The notes below the pieces were generated by a model. That model ran no database searches. It saw only the letters and a list, made by a program, of their open reading frames with translations, and was not told the DNA's origin. The position numbers and the translations under genes were made by a program. Below, one piece after another: positions 47,001-58,279 of a stretch of DNA of 64,000 nt (positions within the stretch are counted from its first letter, which is position 1; each line of letters starts with the position of its first letter). The DNA is from Oreohelix idahoensis (lineage: Eukaryota; Mollusca; Gastropoda; Stylommatophora; Oreohelicidae): contig JAMPIV010013762.1 in assembly GCA_024509875.1 (NCBI GenBank), positions 372,001-436,000 on the forward strand, in the 5' to 3' direction.

Positions 47001-48139
47001 CCTATCATTTGAAACATAAAGAATTTTACCAAATGTGCTCAATGCAAACAAGAAAAAAGCAGTAAACAAGAACTTATGCAAAAGCATGGGCACAAAAAGT
47101 TCTCTTGTGTTTTTTCTGTCTTTGTACGGTTTTTTTTAAACAGGTTTTTCATCTCCGGGGGTTGCCATGTATAGAATAATACACACTTCGCCATGTCTTG
47201 TAAGCGCTTATGTTTTGTCTGAAGTGATTAAATTCTCAGTGAGAGTTTCATTATGGATTGCGATGAATGTCCAAAACGTAAAAGAAACATGTCTGGTGAA
47301 TGATATCTTAACTCCTCAAGGACAGAGTGATTTTCCCATGCTTGACACAAGTAGTTTTCTGTCGCTTTCAGTTTTCACATAGGTTGCAAGTTTAAGCATC
47401 GATTCCTTCCAAGTTTAAAAAAAAAATATGGTAATTATATAAATCATTCTTAAGGGAACTGAATGAACACAAAACAAAAGAATATTTAAGGATACTTTTC
47501 CTGAAAACTGGCTTCCCACCAAAAGCGCTTGGGAAAATCAGCCCTAAATATTGGCCTATAAAAGTTAATATGGATTTGCAGAGTTCATGGGTGTACGTTG
47601 GTATTGTCTTTTTTTTTTTAAATGTAAGGCCTCAATGTTTGTCATAAAGTGCTAAAGATAGGGTTAGGATTAAGGTTGGCGGTAGCTGCTACTTTTTTTC
47701 AATGATTCTGCCTTATAAGTTTAACTGTGTTCTTAATCTGACAATGACTTTTCATAACTGATGAGAATTTGATTTTGATAAAAACACCTAAAGTCATGCA
47801 TACTTGTGTGCCTCTGTTAAGTTATCTTTTATATAAAGTTATGATTTTTTAAAGTTTGATACAATTGGTTTCTGAAGGGCCATCTGTAGGAAAACTGGCA
47901 ACTTCACTGGCAGCAATAATGTTCATGTGATTATGTAGGAGCCCAGGGAGGTTGGCCAAGCTAACAACTAGCCTATAGCCTACTAAAATTGTTATATTAT
48001 TCATGTTCAGGGGCCCGACAAAAATTACTTGGTCCCATCTCATTCTCGATTACCCTGCAAAGACTTGATTCAACCACCAAGATAATAATTTAATCAATCT
48101 GATCCTTCTCTTTACTAAGACCATACACTTTTTTCCATA
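47001..48139. other. Unassigned sequence upstream of the host gene
   Basis: AT-rich, without recognised coding or repeat signal. Confidence 0.3.
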
Positions 48140-48400
48140 ATTGTATGCCAATAAAGTCGGCTACAAGGCGTTATCTCCCCTTGCACTGTCTGATTCCACC
48201 GTGCCGCTGCAGCGTGCGACGACGTGCACTGCGTCATTCCTACCAAATTAACAAAGAATCAGACTATACATACCAATTAAAACTGGCCAGCTTGCAAAAG
48301 TTCTCTGATATTCTACATCAACATTTCATGCAAAGAAAATCGTTTATTTCAAGAATACGAGACGTATGTAACCGCCACCGAAGGTAGATATGGGTCATCA
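48140..48400 (-). promoter_or_regulatory. CpG-containing stretch, possible 5' exon or promoter of the ZMYM-like gene
   Basis: The only locally CpG-rich patch upstream of coding exon 1: 48195-48235 holds CACCGTGCCGCTGCAGCGTG and CGACGACGTGCACTGCGTC. On the minus strand, candidate donors TTG/GTAGGA and TTG/GTATGT flank it. There is no direct evidence of transcription, so this is only a position for a missing first exon. Confidence 0.2.
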
Positions 48401-48774
48401 GCCTCGTTTTGACAACCCACACTATTGGCGTAAACTACAAGTGACCGGCCCTTTTAGTTTTCTAACTTTTGTACAAAATTATGTGTGCTTTATTTTTTAC
48501 TATATAAGTTACATCGTTACATTTTCTCATTTCAGTTAATTTGAAGTTACACTTAAAAAGTTAAATGTTGTTCTTACTTTCATCAAGGCTGTTGGTGCAT
48601 TCTTAGTTTTCAATACATTTCGCATTTTTACTTTCTTTGTCCTCGCCATACACGTAAGAATGTTTTCATGTAAAGCTCTGCAAATCATATAATAATATAA
48701 GCACAGGGCAATTATGAGAGACTTTACTCTTTTTTTTTCATTTGTTTTCAATTTTAATTTTTTTTTTAAGGCAC

Positions 48775-49211
48775 CTTCCTTCGATCCTTAACCACCGACC
48801 GTCAAAGCAGTCAGTGTCCATCACGCCTAGTGGCGTCTTGTAGGGCAACAACAAATTGATTCCACTTTGCACGGTCGGTGGCCATCCTTCGTACAGTGCC
48901 CCAACTCTGGTTCATTCTTTGCATCTCAGCCTCCACAGTCCTCCGCCAAGTTGTTTTTGGTCGGCCTCTCTTTCGCTTTCCTTCAGGGGTCCAAAGCATA
49001 GCTGTTCTTGTGATGGCATCGGGGTCTCTTCTGAGGACATGACCAACCCAGCTCCAGCGTCTGCCAGCTATGATGGTGTGCATGTCCTCTTGCTTGCTAC
49101 GAGTAAGCAGATCTTGGTTGGTGATGGTATTCGGCCAAAAGATGCGGTGAATTTTTCTTAGGCATGTTGTGTGAAAAGAGGACAATTTTGACATTTCCTT
49201 CTCTGTGACTC
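48775..49211 (-). mobile_element. RTE-like LINE, 3' end copy, with 12-bp target duplication
   Basis: Flanked by TTTTTAAGGCAC at 48763-48774 and 49212-49223. The minus strand encodes VTEKEMSKLSSFHTTCLRKI through DATRRDGH, almost identical to the C-terminus of the LINE at 6514-7734 (one visible change, F to L in AMFWTPEG, and S to G near the end). 5'-truncated, with only a vestigial tail. The near identity implies recent activity of the family. Confidence 0.9.
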
Positions 49212-49239
49212 TTTTTAAGGCACACATTCACACAATTTT

Positions 49240-49480
49240 AGTTTTGATTTACTAGTAGTATTTAGACTGAGTGGATACTGTGTTTTTAATTGTTTGTTTG
49301 TTTATTGGAAAGGGGAGGTCACACACACATGCACAATTTTGGTTTTGATTTACTCTATTTGGACTGAATAGAGGGGGGAAGAAGTTACTATATTGTCTTG
49401 AATTTATTACACTATATATCCTAATTATAAACCATCGAGGGTTGAACGGATACTTTGTTTAAACAAAAAAATACTGAGTA
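49240..49480. repeat. Family D repeat, first copy
   Basis: Contains TCTTGAATTTATTACACTAT, ATCCTAATTATAAACCATCG and GGGTTGAACGGATACTTTG. A second copy (49918-50580) is split by two SINEs. Confidence 0.5.
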
Positions 49481-49489
49481 GACGGACAA

Positions 49490-49917
49490 CTAGCAGATGG
49501 AAAAAGAACAGTTTGGCGACCGCAGCTGAGGTTCAATGTTGTGCGCAAGAGAGACATGAGGGCACTAGACATAAATCCAGCAACCTGGGAGGATGAAGCT
49601 GCCAATAACTAATTCTCGAGACGTAAAGGTCTTTTATATTTGGACATGTGCCCTAATATAACCGGCTAGGTTGAACGGGACGCGCCTCGCCAATACGAGG
49701 CAAAATTTTATTTTTTTTTAAAAAAAGATGAAACGGCCAATCGCACCAAGTGGCGATGATATCTACGGCTCCACCTGATTGGTGGAAAAGTTCTCACAAC
49801 AAGCAGCAGAGAGGAGAAAACGTCGACAGGAACACCAGGAAAATAAGCAGCTGAGTGCTGTCAGACCAGGGGCGCATTCCGAGTCAATTATGACTGAAGG
49901 GGCTATTATTATTATTA
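49490..49917 (+). mobile_element. (ATT)n-tailed LINE 3' end, interrupted
   Basis: Matches the end of the LINE at 8.5-10.26 kb: CAACTAGCAGATGG, CCGCAGCTGAGGTTCAA, GAGGGCACTAGACAT, then after a ~125-bp insertion CGCACCAAGTGGCGATG and GAAGGGGCTATTATTATTA. The insertion (about 49602-49728) ends in an A/T-rich tail and is flanked by imperfect GATGAA..GGCCAA / GATGAA..TGCCAA repeats. Confidence 0.75.
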
Positions 49918-49980
49918 GGAGGGGGGAGAAGATACGATATTTAGATATCGGAAATCAGATTTTATTATCTTGAATTTACT

Positions 49981-50188
49981 TCTTCTTCTTCTTCCGTCCT
50001 TAGCCGCCGACCGTCAAAGCAGTCAGTGGCCATTACGCCTAGTGGCGTCTTAGGGCAACAGCAGATAGGTTTTCTTTGCCATTGTTTCCCATCACGCCTA
50101 TTGGCGTCTTTAGGGCAATGGCAAATCAATCCATTTGCTGTTGTTTCCGTAATCGAAGTGACTGGCAAACGGGTGATCAGCCCGTTGG
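49981..50188 (-). mobile_element. SINE family A, inverted, with 15-bp target duplication
   Basis: Flanked by TATCTTGAATTTACT at 49966-49980 and 50189-50203. The left end is the complement of the (GAA)n tail. It has two copies of the ACGCCTA(G/T)TGGCGT motif and the GGGCAAC block, as in the copy at 30762-31102. It is truncated at its 5' end. Confidence 0.85.
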
Positions 50189-50234
50189 TATCTTGAATTT
50201 ACTACATTATATATATCCTAATTGTAACCCATCA

Positions 50235-50520
50235 GAAAAAGTGATGAATGCAGTCAGCGACCCATAGCTTGACTGCTTGTGTCAGGGTCAGCGAACCAGA
50301 GCTGACCAAGACCATACTGCACCTCCAAGTGTTGGTCCTGGAAACAGACTGCAACACTGCATTCTGGCTGAGAGAGTAGGGATAGAAGAGGGAAGACAAA
50401 CCCGGTCCCAAATAATGCCGTGCTGAAGTCAGATGTGTCGGCCGAAAGGCGCAAATATCGCAGCTTCGCTGTAAACGGACACAACGCAACCAACGTCCTT
50501 TTCAAGAAGAGGAAAGAAGC
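50235..50520 (+). mobile_element. SINE family C, copy 3
   Basis: Flanked by AACCCATCA at 50226-50234 and 50521-50529. Carries the family blocks in order and ends GAAGAGGAAAGAAGC instead of a clean (GAA)n tail. Nested in family D. Confidence 0.82.
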
Positions 50521-50659
50521 AACCCATCACGGGTTGAACGGGATACTTTGTCTTTAAACAAATAAATAAATAAGGATGTGCATTATTGAAACATGCATCA
50601 AAAATCAATGTGATTTCAAGAGTTAAGCTTTTGTTTCTCCAGATGTGTCTCATTTTGTC

Positions 50660-51110
50660 TATAGTTGCATTTGCATCTTACTTATAACCCACCAGATGTT
50701 GAACAGTATATTAATTACAAGAATAATAACCTAACCACAGTAGAGTGGGATGGAAAACTTAAGAGCAGACGACATGCACATAAATTGTTCAAGACTCCAA
50801 TAAGCACGTGTCTGGTATCTAGAACACTACAAATTCCTGGCAATAAAAAAACTTCTTAGACTTCAACTAGGAATGGGCTATTTTAGAATAGACGAACCAT
50901 ACTGTGCAGAGTGTCTAGAAAAAAATAATATCGAGCATTTCCTACTAAAATGTTTGAAGTAAAACAATTCAGAAAACCAATATTAGATTAATTACAGGCA
51001 CGCAATTCATCCATATCTGTGGAACAGGTGTTTAGAATAGATATACCTATGGAATTCCACAATATAGTAAAAGAGTATATAACAAGAACTAAAATTAATC
51101 TATAATGACC
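50660..51110 (+). pseudogene. LINE C-terminal relic
   Basis: Fragments LRLQLGMGYFRIDEPYCAEC and NIEHFLLKC, then a downstream VEQVFRIDIPMEFHNIVKEY, resemble the RNase H-distal Cys/His tail of LINE proteins. Frames are broken. Confidence 0.5.
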
Positions 51111-51119
51111 AATGATGGT

Positions 51120-51595
51120 GTGAGGATAAGGGGTAGTTTGATGGAGTGCTCGTGTTGTTATTGATCCAGCGGTGCTTGGGCTCTCGCCCTTCGGCCCAAT
51201 GCCATGTAATGATATCTGCATGTTTTCACAAGTTGTTTTGTTTCTCCGTACAAGGTGTTCCACTTATCTGGCCATGGAGGAAGGAGCATTTTCCTAACAT
51301 CATCGACTTGTTGTGCAGTGCCCTCTTTGTGAGTGATTTGGCTGTTTGGAGAGTTGTTGTGAACGGTTGTTCTTGTCTTGTTCCTTTCTTTGCTAATATG
51401 TCTGCTCTATCATTACCTGGTGTATTTGAGTGACCAGGGATTCAATGCATTACTATTCTGATGCCATAGAAAGTGAAAAGCTGATCAGCATCCAGGATTA
51501 ATTTGGCTAATTCAGTTCTACAATGTCCACTGCCTTCCAAAGCTTGAAGGGCAGACATTGAGTCAGTAAAAGGAGTGCTCATGTGGATGATGGTA
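51120..51595 (-). pseudogene. RNase H relic of a LINE, inverted
   Basis: The minus strand reads ALQALEGSGHCRTELAKLIL, then IPGHSNTPGNDRADILAKKG, the RNase H motif with the third and fourth catalytic regions. A stop precedes IPGHS. No reverse transcriptase is seen beside it. Confidence 0.6.
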
Positions 51596-51935
51596 GATAA
51601 TTAATGGATTGGGTGTCATCCCCCTGGCAAAGGGGCGACTGACCCCAAATAGGCGCGTCCACGGGTGGCGGATAGTGGAACGACCTCCAGATATGGTGTG
51701 TCAGCTGCGAATTAAGTCAGTATTGCTGGACGAATAAGCAGTCGCGGACCAAACGGCGATGTCCTCCCAGCAGGACGGGGAGGGGTAACAGGTGGCACTG
51801 ATACCCCCACTGAAATCCCCCATATGTCCTATGACGGGTGCGTCAAGCGAGTAAGAGCCGCTATAAGCTCTAGCCACGGGGAAAGTAAACCTCGGTAAAC
51901 AAACCAACCTGCTGCCTTGCAGCTACCACCGGGAG

Positions 51936-53897
51936 ATGGAAAAGCTATGGGAGATAACCCTGAACAACAAACACAACCCGGCCTGCCGAAGACGGAGTGT
52001 GTTAGCTACGGCGCAGACACCGGGAAAAATTAGGACACACACGCTTTTGCAGTATAGAGTCATGCGACAATCTCGACTTACGTCATGGCGTCGCTCCTAT
52101 CAGCTACAACCGGGGAGGAGCGGAGCCGGGCCCCTAGCCTCGAAAGAGCCCACCCAAGCAACCGGTGCCTTTGCCAACCAAATGGTCGGGGGAAGGCAAA
52201 GTAGAGCAACTGACCAACCAACCCACTGCCTTACAGTGGCTCAATGGAATGCAGAAGGAGTGAGGAACAAGAAACCGGAGTTACAAGAATTCCTCATGGA
52301 AAATAACATTGATATAATCTGCATCCAAGAAACTCACCTACAAGATACCCAACGATTCTTCATACGTGGATACGAATCCTTCCGCCAAGACAGGGCAAAA
52401 AGAACTAAGGGAGGAATCCTCACGCTGATTAAAACCTCAATCCCAGCAGTAGAGATACACAGATCTGGTGAGGACGAACTTGAATACATAACAGTCCAAC
52501 TACTGCTGCCCAGTGGAGACTTAATGATCACAAACTGCTACAGCCCTCCAACCACAACTCTGGAGCTACACAAAGTGAAGCTTGCAGCATCAAGACACCT
52601 CATTATGGGCGACTTCAACAGCCATTCACCCAGCTGGGGCTATGAAGCAACAGATCTGAGAGGAGAAGAGGTGGAAGATTGGATGGTAGAGAATAAACTA
52701 ATCCTAATAAACCAACCAGAGGATAAGCCCACCTTCTATTCTAGAGTATGGAAAACAACGAGCACACCAGATCTTGCTATGGCTACAGATGACATACATC
52801 GACTCACCACTAGAACAGTAAATAACCAACTGGGGGGAAGTGACCATGTACCAGTCACATTACAGATATCTGAGGTAAGAAGTGCAGGACAAATTAATAT
52901 GTCTCCTAGCTGGAATTTCAAAAAAGCAAACTGGGGATTTTTTAAAGAACATGTCGATAACCTCTGTCAGAACATTACCCACTCAAATAATGTCAATAAA
53001 AACATTTCCATCATCAGTGAGGCAATCATCCAAGCAGCAAAGAATTCAATTCCACGAGGTAAACGACGAGACTACAAACCATACTGGAGTGACAATCTGG
53101 GAAAACTCCATGTTGACTTAAATAAAGCACGGGAAACTATGGAGCAAAGTCCCACATTAGAGAACACCCAGAGACACAACAGCATAGAACAAGCTTTTAA
53201 TGAACAAAAGAAAGCTGAAATCCAAAGGAGCTGGCACCAGAAGACCAGCAGTCTCAACATGGAAAAGGACTCGAGCATGCTGTGGAATCTGACAAGAGTA
53301 CTAAATGAAGAAACAACAACCAGCTACTGCAAGACTGTCATTAAGGAAAACGAAATATACCACACAGGAAAGATGGCAGCAAACATCCTGGCAGATTTCT
53401 ACAAGGAAGAAAGCACCACTTCACTTCCACATGCACGTATCCAAGAAGTACGTAAGGAAGTAAAAGAAAAACTGAAGCACCAAAATCCAGATACCTGTAT
53501 GAAGTCATCCCTTACTTTGAGAGAACTAAATGCTGCCATAACAAAACTAAAGAACATGAAAGCTCCAGGAAAAGATGGTATCACAAATGATATGATCAAG
53601 AACCTTGGACCTGTAGCCAGGCACAAGCTCCTCCTAAACTTCAATCAATCATGGAGTACTGGAAAATTCCCAGATCGATGGCGAGAAGCAATCATTGTTC
53701 CCATCAGAAAGAAACAAAAGGAGAAAACAAGCAAGTCCAGCTACCGACCAGTTAGCCTTCTGAGCTGTCTGGGTAAAGTAATGGAAAGAATGGTGAACTC
53801 AAGATTAATGAAACATCTGGAAAAAACCATCTGCTTGATAACACACAGTCAGCATTCAGGAAAAACCGCAGCACCGAAGACCAGCTGGTATATCTAG
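51936..53897 (+). CDS. LINE endonuclease and start of reverse transcriptase
   Basis: 653 codons from the ATG at 51936. The apurinic-type endonuclease shows QWNAEGVRNKKPELQEFL, ICIQETHLQD (catalytic Glu), MGDFNSHSPSWGYE (Asp/Asn), STPDLAMATDD and GGSDHVPVTLQ (terminal SDH). After a helical spacer, the reverse transcriptase begins KMKAPGKDG-like (NMKAPGKDGITNDMIKN) and SSYRPVSLLSCLGKVMERMV. The frame is lost near 53840-53890, just before the QL/FRKN fingers, and continues in another frame. The stretch before residue 80 has no recognised domain. Confidence 0.85.
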   Translation: MEKLWEITLNNKHNPACRRRSVLATAQTPGKIRTHTLLQYRVMRQSRLTSWRRSYQLQPGRSGAGPLASKEPTQATGAFANQMVGGRQSRATDQPTHCLTVAQWNAEGVRNKKPELQEFLMENNIDIICIQETHLQDTQRFFIRGYESFRQDRAKRTKGGILTLIKTSIPAVEIHRSGEDELEYITVQLLLPSGDLMITNCYSPPTTTLELHKVKLAASRHLIMGDFNSHSPSWGYEATDLRGEEVEDWMVENKLILINQPEDKPTFYSRVWKTTSTPDLAMATDDIHRLTTRTVNNQLGGSDHVPVTLQISEVRSAGQINMSPSWNFKKANWGFFKEHVDNLCQNITHSNNVNKNISIISEAIIQAAKNSIPRGKRRDYKPYWSDNLGKLHVDLNKARETMEQSPTLENTQRHNSIEQAFNEQKKAEIQRSWHQKTSSLNMEKDSSMLWNLTRVLNEETTTSYCKTVIKENEIYHTGKMAANILADFYKEESTTSLPHARIQEVRKEVKEKLKHQNPDTCMKSSLTLRELNAAITKLKNMKAPGKDGITNDMIKNLGPVARHKLLLNFNQSWSTGKFPDRWREAIIVPIRKKQKEKTSKSSYRPVSLLSCLGKVMERMVNSRLMKHLEKTICLITHSQHSGKTAAPKTSWYI

Positions 53898-55800
53898 CAC
53901 AGGAAATAGAAAATGCATTTCAGGAGAAAAAGAAAGTTCTGGCTGATTTTGTAGACTTGACAAAAGCCTTTGATAAGGTATGGAAAGAAGGACTCCTCCT
54001 TAAGATGCTCAACAACAAAATTAAAGGGAGAATGTTCAGCTGGATACGGGACTTTCTCCGATACCGCACAGGAAGAGTAAAACTTGACGGGAATCTGAGC
54101 CATCGCGTCACTCTTCAACAAGGTGTGCCAGAAGGAGGAGTTATCTCCCCCACACTTTTTATCATATATATAAATGATATTGCAGAGAAACTGTCTGGGA
54201 ATATCTCCAGGGCTCTTCATGCTGACGATTTTGCTGCCTGGTGTGCTGCTGAACATTTGCCTACTGCAAAGTTCAGGATGCAAGCAGCGCTAAATACCAT
54301 CGGTAAATGGGCATCAGAGTGGGGAGTACAGATAAACCTCTCCAAGACAGTAGCAACCTGCTTCTCTCTGTCAAATCGCCAAGAAACGATCAAACTGCAA
54401 CTAAATGGAAGTGAGCTTCCAATCGAGGAAAATCCAACATACCTGGGAGTCAAGTTGGATAAGAGACTCACCTGGAAGCCGCACATAAATGCAGTAGAAC
54501 AGAGAGCAATAAGAAAGCTCTCTATTATGAAGAAACTGGCTGGCACAAGTTAAGGGGGGGGGGGGGGCAAATACCAACATACTAAAAAAAGTCTATACAG
54601 GCACAGTCAAGCCTGTACTTGAATATGGCATGTCAGCCTGGGCCACGGCATCTAAAACAAACACAGAACGTCTAGGGAAAGTACAAAATTCAGGCCTTAG
54701 ATTAATCACTGGAGGGATGAAGACTTCTCCAATCCAGACAATGGAGAGATACACCAACATCCGCTCTCTGAATGACAGACGTGAGGAAAAGGTATTCACT
54801 CACAGTGAGAAGCTTCTACGAATGCCAAGTCATCCAATGCATGCCAAACTCCATAGCTTGACAAAGAACAGGCTGAAAAGAACCAGCTTCATAAACATCT
54901 CCAAACATCTGCATCGATGCCATGAAGACCTCCTCCCAAAACAACCTACTGAGATTGAAATGTTAATTGACTATGAGGAGCCAGACGACTGCCGTGGAAA
55001 TATATCTATCTTCACAGAAGTCCCTGAAATAAAAAAGAAAGAAAGGCCACCAGACCCCTCAACAACTAAAAACCTTGGCTCAAGAAATGATTGAAGAAAA
55101 GTACAACCCGAAAGAGTGGACACACGCATACACAGATGGATCCGCTGAGGGGGTAGTAAAGAACGGTGGTGGGGACATTTTTATAAGATTCCTAAATGGA
55201 AAGATCATCTGAAAGGCCTTCCCAACTGGAAAGATCTCCAATTTCATGGCAGAAGCTATGGCACTACTGCAAGCCCTGAAAATCTTCACCAGACCCGAAC
55301 AACAACCACCAGCTAAGATAGTAATCTTCACCGACTGCAGATCATTACTGGAATCAATACAAAACACCAGAAATGATAACATGATGAATGAGATCAGATC
55401 TGAGCTTAACATCATCCAAAGGTCATCAACCATTGCCCTTCAGTGGTTACCCTCCCATTGTGGAATTGCTGGTAATGAGAAAGCAGATGCGCTATCAAGA
55501 AGTGGCAGTAAAATGGAACAAAAAAGCCATCCATTGCCGTATCGGGAAGCAAAAACCATAATCCACAACAAGTACAAAAATCAGTGGAAGGAGGAAGGGG
55601 ATATGTACAGCAGAGATGACCCAATACACCATCTAAACAGATACCAACAGACCACAATGTTCCGCCTGAGAACCGGCCACTGCAGATTACTAGGACATCT
55701 CTATCGCCTCAAGATATCCCACACAAATGAATGCCCATGCAGAACAGGAATCCAGACCCCAGAACACATTCTCCAGAACTGTCCAACCCCAAACGTTTTA
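53898..55800 (+). pseudogene. LINE reverse transcriptase palm/thumb and RNase H, frame-broken
   Basis: Continues with motif A DFVDLTKAFDKVWKEGLL, motif B QQGVPEGGVISPTLF and motif C LHADDFAAW (HADD rather than the usual YADD/FADD), then LKVLDKR-like thumb (GVKLDKRLTWKPHI). The frame ends at 54553 beside a 14-base G run, restarts with a C-terminal segment to 55094, and RNase H follows: AYTDGSAEG, a stop in KII/KAF, AEAMALLQALK, IFTDCRSLL and WLPSHCGIAGNEKADALSRS. At least four breaks, so not translatable as one protein. Confidence 0.85.
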
Positions 55801-55810
55801 TTTCAATATC

Positions 55811-56845
55811 TGTTTTATAACGCGAGGGCAACAACTGCTTGGAATTTATAGTCACTTTTCTCGGTAAGCATTTGTCTTCTCGCGTTGGTATCGAATGCAG
55901 TTAAGTTTGAGCTGTGGTCGTTTTGCGCTGGACTGCGCATGACTTGTCTTGCTTCTTTGTCGATCGGTTTCCGCCCACCACTAGTGGGAGTGAGCGATTT
56001 GGAATGGCGAAAGAGATGCCTCGTTGAAGAGGGGATCTCCGCTATTTTTGTTCTGTCAGGGATGTGTAGTCCTCTTAATGGATATTTCGTTTATTCGAGA
56101 TAATACCTCTAGTGTTTCCCACATGTCGGGAGGCGTGATATTTCTGTGTATTTCATGAAAGCAAGGTAAATTGACTCTTTCATTAACTCTATTGATTTTG
56201 GGTCGTGAGCGATTTCGATTCATAGCCTGTCTGCGAAAGTCGTCGTCACGAGATTTTTTCCCAGCTCACATGTCGCTGCATTGTACTGCATCGGTTGATG
56301 CAGGTACCAAGGACCATTACTTGCTACTTTGTTAAATGAACTAGGTTTGGAAAACCTTTATTATCTAGAGGATATTTTTGAGGACATTATTTATACTTCG
56401 GCAGACGTGTCTGTCTTGCTGAAGTCAAACTAAGGAGAGTGAACTGATCTCATACATCTGGTTATCTCCTGGCTGTTATAGAAAAGGATGGAGTTTTCCA
56501 CCTGACTACATTTACAGCACTTTGAAATATAACATGCATCTGACTCATCATTGTAATGCTGTCTACCGTTTATTGCTGTATTGAATGTTGCTGTGATAAT
56601 GACTGTTTGATGTGCCTACACATTTGCGTAACCATTTTGTCACTGTGGCGTCCACAATAAATAATGAAGAAAAACGTCAACGGCTGTTTCAAGACTCATT
56701 GACTTTATACGTCGTGAGTTTACTGACGTCCTATGTGGATTGCCCTGTTATTGTTGCATGAACATTGTTTTGACTGAACACATCTACACACTACACAAAA
56801 CCAGACATGCGGATGCCATCCATCATCATATGGCATCACGCATCA
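55811..56845 (+). repeat. Proposed left LTR of the Gmr1-like element
   Basis: Begins TGTTTTATAACGCGAGGGC directly after the truncated LINE and ends CATCA two bases before TGGTGGCC. It holds an AATAAA at about 56657-56662. The boundaries rest on the junction and the primer-site position only, since no second LTR is in the window. Confidence 0.4.
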
Positions 56846-56847
56846 TT

Positions 56848-56864
56848 TGGTGGCCATAAGCTGG
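56848..56864 (+). promoter_or_regulatory. Candidate primer-binding site
   Basis: TGGTGGCCATAAGCTGG begins with TGG, complementary to a tRNA CCA end, two bases after the proposed LTR end. The LTR-like block at 17.4 kb has the related TGGTGGCGACC. The tRNA is not identified. Confidence 0.4.
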
Positions 56865-58279
56865 TTTGATTCTGGTACCAGCAAACACGGGGTCCCTTAC
56901 CCACTTCATTTTCAACAAGAATTCATCAGCATCCTTCAAGAAATTAACATTCTTCAATACAGTCAACATCTTCAAAATTTTCAAAGTACTCGGCGTTGCC
57001 CGGTAAAAGTCAAATTTCAATTTTTTGACGGAAACAAGAATTTGACAGTACCCGGCGTTGTTACATGTTGCCGGATAACTCGGACTGCTGTTATCTTTTA
57101 CGCAAGTCAAGCAAGTTGCTGCTGTCAAGGTTCCAGTGCTGTCGTTTTTTGAGAAGGTCAAGTGCCGGTTGAAACGGGTTGTTTTCTGAAGAAGGCCAAG
57201 TACCGATTTCCATCAACTTACTTTTGGATTAGAAGGTCAAGTGCCGAAACAACTCAACACACAGTATGTCAGAAGCTCTTGTACCATCGTGTTAGCAGTG
57301 GAAGCAGTTCAGATGTGCCATCATCGTTGGAGCTTCGCTCTTTAGGACGTTGATTGACATCCGTTTTTCTGCTGTTCTACGATTGGAAGCCTATAAGTTA
57401 AGTGGCCTGTTTGTATGTAAACTGTGCCCTTATACTTCTGCTGAGTCTTCTGTGTATCATCTCATTCTATATGTTTTATGTTTAATATGTTATTTGTATA
57501 TTTATATGTTTATATTTCAGCGGGTTCTCGGTTGGGTGGTGTCTCCGTTAGATTATGCCACGTCATAGAGGTCGTCTATTGTGAGCGTTTTCTGTAAGGT
57601 TTGCAAATTTCCAATACTGGAATTTGCTAAGCGACTTCTGTTGCTATTTATGTTAGCTGTGATGACATGTTTTAATATTGTTTTCGTTATTATTTCGCAT
57701 TCTTTAGTTTTGTTTTGATTTGTTTGTGTTTGTTAGCCTACTCTTGTCTATAATTTAGTTTCATACAACATTTTTTGTTTATACACTGTGGTGTCATGTA
57801 TTTTGTTTAATTCTATCGCAGATATCGTCACATTTTTTGTGATATTTCATTAATTTCTGCTTTATTTTTAGTTGATTTCTGCGAAAGTTTTTGTATTGTT
57901 GCTGATCTTTGTTATTGTTTACATTGTTATTGTTTACATTGTTTGTATTGTTTACATTTTCAATGTTTACATTCTGCATGTGTTTACATAGTCATTGTTT
58001 ACAGTTATAGTAATTAGTTAATGGGCTATGCTAATGCACTGTTACTACTATACTGATGATAAATGAATGATGAATAGTGTCGTGCACTATTGAATGAGAA
58101 GTGCACTTATGATCAAGAATTGAGTGCTGATATTTCATATACAAGTTCTTTGATTGGAGACTTGTTTCCCACAGAGACTGGGATAATATAAGGTGATGTG
58201 AATATACAAGTGCTTAATTAAGACTTGTTACACTTAGGTTTGAAATAAATTAGTTAATTATTTCAGGTTTTGGACTCAT
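56865..58279 (+). other. Untranslated leader of the LTR element
   Basis: About 1.4 kb without a long frame. It contains AACATTGTTATTGTTTACATT-like tandem phrases (complement of NNVNN-encoding repeats) near 57900-57990 and CAAGTGCCG/CAAGTACCG repeats near 57159-57245. Unusually long for a leader. Confidence 0.4.

Larger units (their letters stand above)
51600..55800 (+). mobile_element. Nearly full-length RNase H-bearing LINE, 3' end cut off
   Basis: A GC-richer leader (51600-51935, with GGCGCGTCCACGGGTGGCGG) precedes an open frame with endonuclease, reverse transcriptase and RNase H in order. The order fits the I/Jockey superfamily. The C-terminal tail ends at EHILQNCPT near 55790, where unrelated sequence begins; the LTR retrotransposon to its right most likely inserted here. 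No ORF1 Gag-like gene was found. It is a relative, not a copy, of the element at 1.7-3.9 kb. Confidence 0.88.

Noticed and set aside
48145..48387. 80-codon plus-strand frame across the CpG-containing patch
   Set aside because: No domain, no splice context, and opposite to the host gene; more likely chance.
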